From Bacillus sp. BHET2 (lineage in GTDB: Bacteria > Bacillota > Bacilli > Bacillales > Bacillaceae_B), in assembly GCF_005938125.1 (NCBI RefSeq), contig NZ_VCQN01000001.1, positions 1,116,001 to 1,180,000 on the forward strand: a stretch of 64,000 bases of DNA, given 5' to 3'. The notes under the pieces are model-generated. The model made no database searches and had not been told where the DNA came from. It saw only the letters and a program-made list of their open reading frames with translations. A program made the position numbers and the translations under genes. Every line of letters begins with the position of its first letter. Within the stretch, counting starts at the first letter, position 1. This document shows, one piece after another, positions 36,427-45,992 of the stretch.

Positions 36427-37868
36427 TGTCCGTAACGCTCATAGAATAAATTCATAAATCGTTCTTCCGGATCAAGCTGTTTCTTCATGTCAAAGAATTC
36501 ATCTGTGTTCGGGTAAGCTTCTTTCATTTGTTCCACCGTTGGATATTCATAGTAAGGCAGATAATAACTACCTTCATGTTGAAGGCTTATATCGATCATC
36601 CCTCGAATAGTATTGCCTGTCTTCTTAATCTCCTCCTCACTTTTCCCTTGATTAATTAATAAAACAAGTGCGAACATATCTTCTTTTGCGTAGGACAAGA
36701 CGGCTTCTTCATTGTGACTCACATATCGTACGGTTATATTTATTAAATTCAGGTCCTGTTCTGATAAAAACTCCCGTAACTCATCGATATATTCCTCGTA
36801 TTCATCGACGGGAATAAAATACTCCTGTAAAATATCTGTATCGTTCTTTGCCTCATACTCCAAGAAATCTGATTCTGAGCGCATGGCATTATTCCGGGTC
36901 ACAAGCTTACCATCCTGCTTTTGAAAAAATGATTTCTGCATCCCCCAAAATACATTTTTCCCCCATTCAAAATCTCTCGAAAGTCCGAGTAAGAATTTTG
37001 TCAGGAATGTAAGTTTGTCTTCTTTCAATTGATTAAGGTCGGAGTATTCCTCCTGATCTTTTTGTAATACATAATTCGTCACATACATATCTTTAAGAAA
37101 TGTCTCAGGAGCAGTTGACAATCTGCCTAGATGCATCTTCACATTATCATTACCCTGCACATTCTTCCTAAAGTATTCTTCATATTTGTCATAAGTCATT
37201 TCTTCCGTCTCCAAGGCATACAATTCGTCATTTGTGAGTTTAAGCTCCACATCCAGAATCACTCCAAACAACCCGTAACCCCCAATGACCAGTGGAAAAT
37301 ATTCAGCATTCTCTTCCCTCGATACCTTTATGATTTCTCCATCGGGTGTTAATAATCTAAACCAATTAACCGTTTCAATTAATGATCCATTCCGAATATC
37401 TCTTCCGTGAACATTAACGGAAAGAGAGCCCCCAACCGTAAAAATATTTTGGGACTGCATCACCTTTACCGATAGCCCCAAAGGGTTGATGGCTTTTTGG
37501 ATATCATCCCATGTTGCCCCACTTTGTACATGAACGGTCTGATGGACAGTATCCACATTGAGTACTTCGTCATATGTGGTCATATCCAACATGATCCCAT
37601 CTGGATAATACGTATGTCCTCCTTGACTATGCCTCTTTCCAGCAATGGAAACTTTAAGGTTATCACGCCTTGCTTCTGCAACCGTATCCACAATACTCTT
37701 TTCTTCATTCCCCTTAATGATCTTGTGAATTTTCGTAGGCATCAGTCTCCCTACATCTGTTATTCGATTGTTTGATTCGTTAGTGTTTATGGCCCAATGA
37801 AATATCATTATGTATGTGAGCAACGTCAAAATAATAAGCAGGAAGATACTCTTTATATCTTTCAACAT
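36423..37868 (-). CDS. Membrane-anchored FAD-linked oxidase (PCMH/VAO family)
   Basis: This 481-aa protein begins with one membrane helix (residues 8-27) and then a vanillyl-alcohol-oxidase-type FAD domain. The FAD motifs include SIAGKRHSQGGHTYYPDGIMLDM-like sequence (the His is the usual covalent flavin site), QSGATWDDIQKAINPLGL and TVGGSLSVNVHGRDIRNG. The C-terminal cap resembles aldonolactone/sugar alcohol oxidases. It probably oxidises a sugar or sugar-lactone outside the membrane; the substrate cannot be read from sequence. It is coupled to the half-MFS protein downstream. Confidence 0.85.
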   Translation of the reverse strand: MLKDIKSIFLLIILTLLTYIMIFHWAINTNESNNRITDVGRLMPTKIHKIIKGNEEKSIVDTVAEARRDNLKVSIAGKRHSQGGHTYYPDGIMLDMTTYDEVLNVDTVHQTVHVQSGATWDDIQKAINPLGLSVKVMQSQNIFTVGGSLSVNVHGRDIRNGSLIETVNWFRLLTPDGEIIKVSREENAEYFPLVIGGYGLFGVILDVELKLTNDELYALETEEMTYDKYEEYFRKNVQGNDNVKMHLGRLSTAPETFLKDMYVTNYVLQKDQEEYSDLNQLKEDKLTFLTKFLLGLSRDFEWGKNVFWGMQKSFFQKQDGKLVTRNNAMRSESDFLEYEAKNDTDILQEYFIPVDEYEEYIDELREFLSEQDLNLINITVRYVSHNEEAVLSYAKEDMFALVLLINQGKSEEEIKKTGNTIRGMIDISLQHEGSYYLPYYEYPTVEQMKEAYPNTDEFFDMKKQLDPEERFMNLFYERYGQ

Positions 37869-38052
37869 CGAAAAACACTCCTCATTTTCCCTTTTGGTGT
37901 AATTTTACACTAAAATAAATGTTTTTCAATATAAATGTGAAAGATTTCCTTTGAAAATTCTCTATCGGCTGCCATGATTATTTTTGGACTCTTTGCTCTG
38001 CTAGATATTGATGCTGAAGGGGAACTATCATTGATTTTGTAAAATTTTTCTA
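37869..38052. other. Non-coding region upstream of the FAD oxidase
   Basis: An A/T-rich stretch with no gene. The gap up to mutL totals about 300 nt and also contains an inverted repeat and the mutL terminator, listed separately. Confidence 0.5.
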
Positions 38053-38096
38053 TCACCATTAGTTAACATAATAAAGTTGCAGTTAACTAATGGTGA
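38053..38096. repeat. 15-bp perfect inverted repeat, operator-like
   Basis: TCACCATTAGTTAAC is repeated as its exact complement after a 14-bp A/T-rich spacer. There is no T-run, so it is not a terminator. The spacing resembles a dimer-binding operator over a promoter, yet no gene follows. Confidence 0.7.
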
Positions 38097-38130
38097 AGGT
38101 GATGGTTAATCGAGCTAAGAGACATATTAA

Positions 38131-38166
38131 AACGGGCGAGAAACCTTTTTGGTTCCTCGCCCGTTT
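38131..38166 (-). terminator. Terminator after mutL
   Basis: A 15-bp stem (AACGGGCGAG-AAACC with one mismatch) has a 5-nt loop and is followed by TTTTAAT on the minus strand, 7 nt after the mutL stop. Confidence 0.85.
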
Positions 38167-38172
38167 CTGTGC

Positions 38173-40047
38173 TCACATAATTCGTTTGAACATTTTTTCC
38201 ATTTCATAAGTGGAATAGTGAATGATGATCGGTCTCCCATGGGGACATGTGAATGGGTCGCTCGCCAATCTTAATTCATCCAATAACGCCTGCATGTCTC
38301 CATTTCGCAAATGATGATTTGCTTTAATGGATCCTTTACAGCTCATCATGATGGCTGCTTCTTCCCGCAATTTTCGAATATCCACCCTATTCATTCTTAT
38401 AATCTGTTCAATCATATCTTCAATGGTCTGCTGTTCTTCACCTTTTGGGAACCACTGAGGATGTGCACGGACAATAAAGCTGTTGTGTCCAAAATCTTCA
38501 AGGAATACACCGACTTCTTCGAGGAGAGAGCGATGTTCATTAATCTTAATATATTCGTCTGTAGAAAATTCAAGAGTAAGAGGAACCAGGAGTTCTTGAA
38601 GCTCTTTTGCGACTTCCCCTACTTTCTCTTTATAGAATTCATATTTAATTCGTTCCTGTGCCGCATGTTGATCGATAATGTATAAGCCTCGTTCATTTTG
38701 AGCAAAGATGTACGTTCCATGCATTTGACCAACAAGATAGAGAGGTGGGACTCGAGGAGAAGGACTTTCCTCCTCAGAGCTTTCATCCATTTCAGGTTTC
38801 TGGTAGTCCTGTTCTTCTTCAATCGGGAAACCTGGATCAGGTGGTTCACTGGAAACAAGTCCTGTTGTTTCATACATTTCATTCCTTAATCGTTGGGGCT
38901 CATATAGATTGACCATTTCTTCCTTAGGAAGCATTCGCTCTCGAACTGCCCCATGGAATCCTGATTTTTCTTTCGCTTTGGCCGAATGATCTAAATTCAT
39001 GAACGTTTGCTCCGATTTTGGCTGTGCTACATTTGGTGCGACTGCCCCTGATGGAATCAGTTCTTTCCCTTTAAATACCCTTTTGATACCTTCCGTCACC
39101 AGAGCATTTAATTCAGCTTCTTTACTAATCCGAACCTCCATCTTAGACGGATGTACATTCACATCGACCAGAATCGGATCCATCTCTATGGAGAGAAGCA
39201 CGATAGGGTGCCTGCCTATCGGAAGAAGAGTGTGATACCCTTCCCCGATTGACTTGGCGATAGCATAGTTCTTGATAAACCGGCCATTAATCATCGTTGA
39301 TATATAATTCCTAGAGGCCCGTGTAACTTCAGGAAGAGAAATGTATCCTTTTACTTTAAAATCAAGGGAGTCCACGTTGATCGGTACCATCTTCTTGGCA
39401 ATTCCTACCCCATAAATGGCAGCCAGGACCTGTAATACATCTCCATTTCCATTCGTGTGAAGGAGAGATTTCCCGTTATGCAGAAGTTTGATTGAAACTT
39501 CTGGGTGGGAAAGTGCAATTCGATTCACCACATCAGTTATATTCCCGAGCTCAGTATGAATGGTCTTCATGTATTTCAGTCGTGCAGGTGTATTGTAAAA
39601 CAGTTGTGAAACTGTGATATCTGTTCCTTTTCTTGAAGACGAATTTTCAAGTGACTTGATTTCTCCACCTTCAAGTTCGATAGACGTTCCTGGACCATCC
39701 CCCGTACTCGTTTTTAATATGAAATGAGAAACGGAAGCGATACTTGGAAGTGCTTCCCCTCTGAACCCCAACGTACGAATGCGAAATAAGTCATTTTCGT
39801 CTTTAATTTTACTGGTTGCATGACGCTTAAACGCTGTTTTCACATCATCCTGTTCAATTCCATCCCCATTATCAATGATGCGTATGGAATGAAGTCCGGC
39901 TTCTTCAATATGAACTTCGATAACAGATCCTCCTGCATCGATGCTGTTTTCAAGGAGCTCCTTCACAACAGAAGCTGGACGCTCCACGACTTCACCTGCG
40001 GCGATTTTATTTGATAGAGAGTCATCTAGCTGAAATATCTTTACCAC
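38173..40047 (-). CDS. mutL: DNA mismatch repair endonuclease MutL
   Basis: MutL couples mismatch recognition by MutS to strand removal. The 624-aa protein has GHKL ATPase motifs ([27 protein letters not shown]), a linker, and the C-terminal endonuclease metal motif [12 protein letters not shown]. The supporting Cys motifs SCKGSIKA and CPHGRP are also present, so it is a nicking MutL, as expected in a bacterium without MutH. The start is GTG at 40047, 7 nt from AGGAGG. It lies 13 nt after mutS. Confidence 0.98.
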   Translation of the reverse strand: MVKIFQLDDSLSNKIAAGEVVERPASVVKELLENSIDAGGSVIEVHIEEAGLHSIRIIDNGDGIEQDDVKTAFKRHATSKIKDENDLFRIRTLGFRGEALPSIASVSHFILKTSTGDGPGTSIELEGGEIKSLENSSSRKGTDITVSQLFYNTPARLKYMKTIHTELGNITDVVNRIALSHPEVSIKLLHNGKSLLHTNGNGDVLQVLAAIYGVGIAKKMVPINVDSLDFKVKGYISLPEVTRASRNYISTMINGRFIKNYAIAKSIGEGYHTLLPIGRHPIVLLSIEMDPILVDVNVHPSKMEVRISKEAELNALVTEGIKRVFKGKELIPSGAVAPNVAQPKSEQTFMNLDHSAKAKEKSGFHGAVRERMLPKEEMVNLYEPQRLRNEMYETTGLVSSEPPDPGFPIEEEQDYQKPEMDESSEEESPSPRVPPLYLVGQMHGTYIFAQNERGLYIIDQHAAQERIKYEFYKEKVGEVAKELQELLVPLTLEFSTDEYIKINEHRSLLEEVGVFLEDFGHNSFIVRAHPQWFPKGEEQQTIEDMIEQIIRMNRVDIRKLREEAAIMMSCKGSIKANHHLRNGDMQALLDELRLASDPFTCPHGRPIIIHYSTYEMEKMFKRIM

Positions 40048-40060
40048 AGTTTCACCTCCT

Positions 40061-42694
40061 TTAGTGCTTTAGGTTTTTTTGGATTCCGTATAGAGTGTTC
40101 ATCGCATCTAATGGAGTCATCTCCAGAATATCCAATTTTTTAAGATCATCTAAACACTTCTTTTCCTTCGAAGTGAAATGTTCTTGCCTTTCCGTTTTCT
40201 CCGCTTCAAAGAAAGAAAGCTGAGCCAAATCTTCAGCTTTGTTTTTTCGTTTATCCATCCCAGCTTCTCGTGTAACAGCTACTTCTTTCTTTGAAACAGT
40301 TTCTTCCTTCCTCTCAAGTTCAAGAAGGATTTCATTCGCTCTTTGAATTAAAGGTGAAGGGAGTTCTGCAAGCTCGGCAACATGTATTCCGTAACTTTTG
40401 TCAGCTGCCCCTTCCTTTATCTTATGAAGGAATACAAGCTTCCCATTTTGTTCCATGGCACTTACATGTACATTTTTCACCTTTTGTAATCCTTCTTCAA
40501 GGACCGTTAACTCATGATAGTGAGTTGAGAATAACGTTTTCGCACCGATATGTTCATGTATATATTCGATGATGGCTTGAGCCAGCGCCATGCCATCATA
40601 AGTTGAAGTACCACGTCCGATTTCATCGAAAAGAATCAAGCTTTCTTGGGTAGCGTGAATCATTGCATTCTTTGCTTCTAGCATTTCGACCATAAATGTA
40701 CTTTGCCCCGAGATCAAATCATCTGCTGCACCAATTCGGGTGAACACCTGATCGAATATGGGCAGGTCTGCTTCACTAGCAGGAACATAACATCCGATTT
40801 GAGCCAATATACTCGTTAACGCTACTTGTCTCATATAAGTACTTTTACCCGACATGTTAGGTCCTGTAATGAGGAATATTTCTCCCTCCTGGTCCATGTA
40901 ACAATCATTTGGAACATATTCCTGTGCACCCATCACCTTTTCCACCACTGGGTGACGCCCGTCCTTCAAGAGAATTTTTCGCTCTTCATTGAAAGCTGGA
41001 CGTGTGTAATGACGACTCTCGCTAATGGTAGCAAAGCATTGAAGAACATCAAGCTCACTAACCAGTTTCGCTAGCTTCTGTAGGCGAGGAATAAATTCCT
41101 TCACCCTTTCCCGTATTCCAAGGAAAAGTTCATATTCTAACTCTACGCTTTTTTCATCAGCTTGAAGGATAAGTGCTTCTTTCTCTTTTAAATCGGGTGT
41201 AATGAATCGTTCTGCATTTGTTAACGTTTGCTTTCTTTCATAGCGTCCTTCTTCCAAATGATGAAGGTTCGCTCTTGTCACTTCAATATAGTAACCAAAC
41301 ACACGATTGAACCCAACTTTCAGTGAACGGATCCCTGTTCGCTCACGCTCATCTCGTTCAAGCTTAGCGATCCAAGATTTACCATTTCTGCTTGCATCAC
41401 GGAATTGGTCAAGTTCTGAATGGTACCCATCTCGGATCAGGCTGCCCTCTTTGATTGTAAGAGGAGGGGTTTCTACTAGCGCTTGCTCCAGGATTTCTGT
41501 CAACTCTTCACAAGGATCGAGCTTACTTACAAGTTCATCGGTTGCTTCGTTATCAAGTGACTCAACTAAGTGTTTTAAGACAGGAACCTGTTGTAATGAT
41601 TTCTTCAACTGAATCAAATCGCGGCCATTTACATTTCCGAATGCCACACGCCCGGCAAGCCGTTCAAGATCGTATACTTCCTTTAACCTTTCTCTTAGAT
41701 CCTGCCGTTCAAAGAACCTCTCCAGTAACACCCCTACAACAGTTTGACGCTTTTCAATCTCTAATTTATGAATGAGTGGACGATCGATCCATTGCTTTAG
41801 TAATCTTGCTCCCATGGCAGTCATTGTCTCATCTAACAGCCAAAGCAAAGACCCTTTCTTCCCTTTGGAACGAATGGTTTCCGTTAATTCCAGATTGCGT
41901 TTTGAATAATAGTCCATTTTCATAAATTGGTGGAGTTGATATGGTTCTACCTCTTGCAAATGATCCAGACTTCTCTTTTGTGTTCGGAAGAGATAATGCA
42001 AAAGGATGGAAGACGCCTCTACTAGTTTACCTTGTTTCAACCGAGCCAATAGATGGGAGAAAGCTTCCCGAGTGTCGGCTTCCTTCTCAAATGATAACGT
42101 TATTTCGTTACGTTCTTTGATCTTCCCTTGCACCTCTGCACTGAAATCAGGGTGAATGACCACTTCCTTAGCACCGATCGTGGATAATTCATTTACTAAA
42201 GCTTGCACGCCTCCAGTGACAAGGGTTACTTTGGTCTCTCCAGTTGTTAAATCACTATATGCCAGTCCGTATGTTTCATCTAGAAAATCAGTCACAGAAG
42301 CAATATAATTATTCTCTTTATCATTTAAACCCTTACCATCCATAACGGTACCAGGTGTAATAAGCTGAACAACTTCTCTTCTGACAACTCCCTTTGCCTG
42401 TTTTGGATCCTCGGTTTGTTCACAGATAGCTACTTTAAATCCTTTATCAATGAGTTGCTCTATGTAATTAGGTGCAGAATGATAAGGAACACCGCACATT
42501 GGAATCCGTTCCTTTCCTCCCCCATCACGACTTGTCAACGTTATTTCGAGTTCCTGTGATGCAGCAATGGCGTCATCAAAAAACATTTCATAAAAATCGC
42601 CTAAACGAAAAAATAAAAAGGCATCCTGGTAATCTGCCTTAACTTGTAAGTATTGTTTTATCATTGGAGTATATTGTGTCATGGTTTCATTCAA
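40061..42694 (-). CDS. mutS: DNA mismatch repair protein MutS
   Basis: This 877-aa mismatch sensor has the mismatch-wedge motif Phe34-x-Glu36 in GDFYEMFF. The lever and clamp domains follow, then the ABC ATPase with Walker [14 protein letters not shown] and Walker [17 protein letters not shown]. The C-terminus has the predicted beta-clamp-linked tail ([10 protein letters not shown], a QLSFF clamp-binding peptide). An AAAGG site precedes the ATG. In most Bacillus genomes cotE is directly upstream; here the next gene upstream is a DedA-like protein. Confidence 0.98.
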   Translation of the reverse strand: MNETMTQYTPMIKQYLQVKADYQDAFLFFRLGDFYEMFFDDAIAASQELEITLTSRDGGGKERIPMCGVPYHSAPNYIEQLIDKGFKVAICEQTEDPKQAKGVVRREVVQLITPGTVMDGKGLNDKENNYIASVTDFLDETYGLAYSDLTTGETKVTLVTGGVQALVNELSTIGAKEVVIHPDFSAEVQGKIKERNEITLSFEKEADTREAFSHLLARLKQGKLVEASSILLHYLFRTQKRSLDHLQEVEPYQLHQFMKMDYYSKRNLELTETIRSKGKKGSLLWLLDETMTAMGARLLKQWIDRPLIHKLEIEKRQTVVGVLLERFFERQDLRERLKEVYDLERLAGRVAFGNVNGRDLIQLKKSLQQVPVLKHLVESLDNEATDELVSKLDPCEELTEILEQALVETPPLTIKEGSLIRDGYHSELDQFRDASRNGKSWIAKLERDERERTGIRSLKVGFNRVFGYYIEVTRANLHHLEEGRYERKQTLTNAERFITPDLKEKEALILQADEKSVELEYELFLGIRERVKEFIPRLQKLAKLVSELDVLQCFATISESRHYTRPAFNEERKILLKDGRHPVVEKVMGAQEYVPNDCYMDQEGEIFLITGPNMSGKSTYMRQVALTSILAQIGCYVPASEADLPIFDQVFTRIGAADDLISGQSTFMVEMLEAKNAMIHATQESLILFDEIGRGTSTYDGMALAQAIIEYIHEHIGAKTLFSTHYHELTVLEEGLQKVKNVHVSAMEQNGKLVFLHKIKEGAADKSYGIHVAELAELPSPLIQRANEILLELERKEETVSKKEVAVTREAGMDKRKNKAEDLAQLSFFEAEKTERQEHFTSKEKKCLDDLKKLDILEMTPLDAMNTLYGIQKNLKH

Positions 42695-42815
42695 ACCTTT
42701 CCATCTATATCTACTATTCTCGACTATTCATTATATCACAGGGGTACGGGTTGAAGCATGTGGTTTGAGGAAGCATATTTTACCTAGAAAGGTGTTAAGA
42801 GTGAACAAGTGAACA

Positions 42816-42851
42816 CAAAAAAGTTCGCTCCCTTACAATGGGAGCGAACTT
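42816..42851 (-). terminator. Terminator after the DedA-like gene
   Basis: A 12-bp perfect stem (AAGTTCGCTCCC and complement) with a short loop is followed by TTTTTT on the minus strand. Confidence 0.88.
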
Positions 42852-42860
42852 TCACCATAT

Positions 42861-43478
42861 CTATTCTGCTTGCTTTACGATATTGGTATCTTCGCGCAAA
42901 CAATTGGGCTTTGCCTTTCGTTTATAGATGAAATTATATAATAAGTAACCAATAATGAGTACTGCTCCTCCGATTAGTAGGTATGTTTGCACTTCACTCA
43001 TCATGGATTGGACAGATTTTAAATTTCCATTTTTCCCGACTATTAACATCGTGAGGGTGATAGGGAATATTCCGATGAAGGTTAACGATCCAAATTTCCA
43101 TTTATTCACTTTACTAATTCCTGCTACATAGGAGATATAATTCCCGATGCCTAAAGGCCTTGTTATCGCTATGCTCCATAAACCACATTTACGAAACCAT
43201 TTCTGCCCCTTTTCAATTTTCTTAGTGCTCGTTTTCTCCTTAATCTTATCCTTTAATTTAAATCCAATACCGTATGGGATATAACTAAATATGGTATAGA
43301 TCACACTGCTGGTAATAGCCAATACTACTAGCTTCACCCAAGAGGGATCTAAGGCATACCCATAAGTCAGCGTTACAAGCGCGCCTGGAAAAGGTAACGA
43401 AGACGCTTCAATGGCATTTCCAGCAAATAACCCCCACATTCCTAGCTCCTTTATTAAATTCATGACAAACTCAAACAT
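42861..43478 (-). CDS. DedA/VTT-family membrane protein
   Basis: This 205-aa protein has about five hydrophobic segments and VTT/DedA hallmarks: the re-entrant EASSLPFPGALVTLTYGY block (E-x(5)-P-x-P position) and the second block ITRPLGIGNYISYVAGISKVNKWKF. Such proteins act as lipid (undecaprenyl phosphate or phosphatidylethanolamine) flippases in several bacteria. ATG 43478 was chosen because GGAGGG is 9 nt upstream; an ATG at 43502 would lie before that site. It is single-gene between mutS and the secreted protein gene. Confidence 0.85.
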   Translation of the reverse strand: MFEFVMNLIKELGMWGLFAGNAIEASSLPFPGALVTLTYGYALDPSWVKLVVLAITSSVIYTIFSYIPYGIGFKLKDKIKEKTSTKKIEKGQKWFRKCGLWSIAITRPLGIGNYISYVAGISKVNKWKFGSLTFIGIFPITLTMLIVGKNGNLKSVQSMMSEVQTYLLIGGAVLIIGYLLYNFIYKRKAKPNCLREDTNIVKQAE

Positions 43479-43596
43479 CGGTTGTTTCCCTCCACGATTC
43501 ATTTAAATATCCTTTTCCCTCTTTTCTATTTTAAAAACTTGATTAAAGGAAAAGGTTTTATCCACTGGAGGAGGATAATGTCAGTTTTATTGACAA

Positions 43597-44415
43597 TTAC
43601 TGTAATTCTTTAGCCAACGATTTCTCATCTATCTTCCACTGATCATAGACATTATCTTTCAGGATGAGGAGCTTAACGTTTTTTACCTCCTGAGACTGGT
43701 CGGACCGTATCCATTTAACTTTCATCTGAATCTTCATTCCTACAATAGCAGGAAGGTCTTCTACAGGGAGGATCGACCTTTGGATAAATTCGATATGGTG
43801 AATTTTTTTAAGTGTCTTTTTAACCGACCGTTTATCTCCTGACAATACTAGTGAGAGTAGCTTCTCATCATGTTGATTAATAGCAATCTCCATCACCTGG
43901 ATTATTTCATATGGGTCCAATCGGTATAAAAACCGATTCAGTTCACCCCCAGCTTTTAAAATCATGATCTTGTGTGCTAAGTCAGGCGTGGGTGTCTTAT
44001 GAGTTGTACTTCCGTAAAAATGAACACAGAAATGGCCTGGAAAATTATTCTTGAGAGCTCCGGCTCCATGAGGCATTCCATTCATGGAAGCAGATATGAG
44101 TTGATCATGAATCAACACAAGAATGGCACGACGATCCCAACTCCACTTCCCACCGTAAATGGCTTTCATTATTTTAGTATCCTTTTCAGTAACCGGTTGG
44201 ACATCCGCATGTTTACTTCCCGCTCTTCTTTGAACTTTAAAAGAAAGACCGCTTTCGACATCAATTATCGTAAAGTACGACTGATTCGGAATGATTTCTT
44301 TTACTTGTTCCCAAGGAAGAATTTCCACTGTGAAACTCGGCATGGCTTCTGCCGGTTTGACTCCGTATACGAAGAGCAATGAAACGACCATGGTAAACCT
44401 TAACATTAACAGCAT
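43597..44415 (-). CDS. Secreted cell-wall-type protein with NGMPHG/HFCVHF motifs
   Basis: This 272-aa protein has a signal peptide (cleavage likely after AEA, residue 24). The domain after it carries conserved-looking blocks VQRRAGSKHADVQP, GKWSWDRRAILV, SASMNGMPHGAG and GHFCVHFYGSTTH. The His plus Cys pair is reminiscent of L,D-transpeptidase (YkuD) chemistry, but the canonical SHGC motif is absent, so this is only an analogy. A C-terminal region (about 190-272) is separate. I know similar uncharacterised secreted proteins in Firmicutes. It is divergent from a VanW-domain protein gene 130 nt away. Confidence 0.7.
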   Translation of the reverse strand: MLLMLRFTMVVSLLFVYGVKPAEAMPSFTVEILPWEQVKEIIPNQSYFTIIDVESGLSFKVQRRAGSKHADVQPVTEKDTKIMKAIYGGKWSWDRRAILVLIHDQLISASMNGMPHGAGALKNNFPGHFCVHFYGSTTHKTPTPDLAHKIMILKAGGELNRFLYRLDPYEIIQVMEIAINQHDEKLLSLVLSGDKRSVKKTLKKIHHIEFIQRSILPVEDLPAIVGMKIQMKVKWIRSDQSQEVKNVKLLILKDNVYDQWKIDEKSLAKELQ

Positions 44416-44544
44416 TTACTGAACCTCTTTTTTTATCTTAGTTTAAGTCCGATGAAGCAATCCATGATAATCAATTTTTGGCAATTAGGTTTGAACATAA
44501 AATACTTCTCTTTACCGATACTACAAACGAAAGGGAGGATTTAC

Positions 44545-45471
44545 ATGCTTTTGTTGAAATTAAGTGCTATTAGTCTTCTCACGCTTCCTTCAATGGGCAA
44601 TCATGATCAGTTACATATCCAAGTTCCAAATGGCCCACCACTGTATATTGAACGTCACTCATTGGAGGTACCACTGATGGATGAACCTCTATTGAATGAA
44701 AAAAACTATTCAGAATTCGTTTTAGAGCTCCAAGAAAAAGTATATACACCTCCCAGAAACGCCTATATCAATGAAAATAATATCATTGTTCAGGAACAGG
44801 CAGGGTTTAAACTTAATGGAAATAAATTTCGCGAATCTGTATATGATTTCTTTTTTTCAAAAGGGGATAAACATATCGCTCCCCCTCTCCTGACCTTGTA
44901 TCCTAGAGTAGACAGTGAGATTTTGGCGCAAATAAAAACACAGTTGATCGGACAGTATGTCACATATTTTAATAAATATAATGAAGAACGCACAAGAAAT
45001 ATCATCCTTGCTACAGAAGAAATTAACAATGCAGTCGTTTTTCCAGGAGAAGTCTTTTCCTTTAATGGAGTGGTAGGGAAACGAACGAAAGAAAGAGGAT
45101 ATCAGAAAGCCCCTGTGATCGTAAAAGGAGAACTATCAGAAGATATTGGTGGAGGGATTTGTCAGGTGTCCTCTACATTGTTTAATGCAGTGGATCAAGC
45201 AGGGGTGGTCATATTGGAAAGATACCATCATTCAAAACGAGTGCCATACGTGCCCTCGGGGAGAGATGCGACTGTAAGTTGGTATGGCCCTGATTTCACG
45301 TTCAGGAATGATTACAATCAGCCCATCCTCATACGGGCTAACATAGTCGGTGGACAAGTGATTGTATCAGTTTATTCTTCAGAATTCGTAAACGCACAAA
45401 AGAGACAGATTCCAAGTGCTTCTCACGACTTATTTCAGGAGAAGGATGTGACTCATTCTGTTGAGAATTAA
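44545..45471 (+). CDS. Secreted VanW-domain protein
   Basis: The start at ATG 44545, behind AAAGGGAGG, gives a 308-aa protein with a short signal-like hydrophobic N-terminus. A linker domain (residues about 20-140) is followed by the VanW domain: VVFPGEVFSFNGVVGKRT, DIGGGICQVSSTLFNA, HHSKRVPYVPSGRDATV and FRNDYNQPILI. VanW is an accessory gene of some VanB-type clusters with no known activity; in Bacillus its homologues (for example YoaR) are not linked to vancomycin resistance. It is divergently placed to a secreted protein with which it may share the cell wall. Confidence 0.9.
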   Translation: MLLLKLSAISLLTLPSMGNHDQLHIQVPNGPPLYIERHSLEVPLMDEPLLNEKNYSEFVLELQEKVYTPPRNAYINENNIIVQEQAGFKLNGNKFRESVYDFFFSKGDKHIAPPLLTLYPRVDSEILAQIKTQLIGQYVTYFNKYNEERTRNIILATEEINNAVVFPGEVFSFNGVVGKRTKERGYQKAPVIVKGELSEDIGGGICQVSSTLFNAVDQAGVVILERYHHSKRVPYVPSGRDATVSWYGPDFTFRNDYNQPILIRANIVGGQVIVSVYSSEFVNAQKRQIPSASHDLFQEKDVTHSVEN

Positions 45472-45475
45472 AGAC

Positions 45476-45508
45476 TGCACCTTCCATTTAGAAGGTGCAT
45501 GTCTATTT
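45476..45508 (+). terminator. Terminator after the VanW-domain gene
   Basis: A 9-bp stem (TGCACCTTC / GAAGGTGCA) with a 6-nt loop is followed by TGTCTATTTTAT on the plus strand. Confidence 0.65.
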
Positions 45509-45876
45509 TATTGGAATTCCAAAAATTCGATGCGATTTCCAAATGGGTCAGATACAAAGAAACGAGCTCTTCCTTTAATAGGAGTATCTTCCTTTATTTC
45601 AATTCCCTTCTCTTTCATCGTACGCATAAGGGAAGACAAATTTGAAACCAACAGCCCGGGATGGGCTTTCGTTGCTGGTACAAAATCGTCTTGTACCCCA
45701 ATATGAATTTCCTGTTTTCCATATTGAAACCAGCAGCCTCCCCGTCCCTGAAGGTTGCTGGGTTTCGGTATTTCCTTCAACCCAATGATGTCACCATAAA
45801 ATTTTTTCGCTTCCTGTTCACATCCTTTGGGCGCAGCTATTTGAATGTGATCAATGTTTTTAAATTCAAAGCTCAT
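45508..45876 (-). CDS. VOC-family (glyoxalase/bleomycin-resistance-like) protein
   Basis: The 122-aa product from ATG 45876 (AGGGGG 9 nt upstream) has a vicinal-oxygen-chelate fold. Two beta-alpha-beta modules begin with NIDHIQIAAPKGCEQEAKKF and HPGLLVSNLSSLMRTM. Metal-ligand-like residues are His in DHIQ, His in QEIHIGV (module 1 end), His in AHPGLLV and Glu in NRIEFLEF. It could be a glyoxalase, dioxygenase or resistance protein; sequence alone does not decide. Confidence 0.85.
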   Translation of the reverse strand: MSFEFKNIDHIQIAAPKGCEQEAKKFYGDIIGLKEIPKPSNLQGRGGCWFQYGKQEIHIGVQDDFVPATKAHPGLLVSNLSSLMRTMKEKGIEIKEDTPIKGRARFFVSDPFGNRIEFLEFQ

Positions 45877-45950
45877 GATGGGTGTCCCCCTTTTCATCTT
45901 TTATTTCCTCTTCATTATTTTACCATAATATTCAATGTATTCCATAAAAT

Positions 45951-45980
45951 AAAAAGCATCCATTAATGCAGATGCTTTTT
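45951..45980. terminator. Terminator after the aminotransferase gene
   Basis: A 10-bp perfect stem (AAAAAGCATC / GATGCTTTTT) with a 10-nt loop lies 13 nt after the aminotransferase stop. It ends the ten-gene pyrimidine cluster. Confidence 0.8.
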
Positions 45981-45992
45981 ACTTTATTACTA

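Noticed and set aside
36089..36442. 117-codon frame on the minus strand overlapping the half-MFS gene
   Set aside because: It overlaps the hydrophobic MFS-like frame out of phase and has a cysteine/serine-rich, non-protein-like composition.
44545..45471. VanW as evidence of vancomycin resistance
   Set aside because: No vanHAX, vanS/vanR or related ligase genes are present, and VanW-domain proteins are common in susceptible Bacilli.
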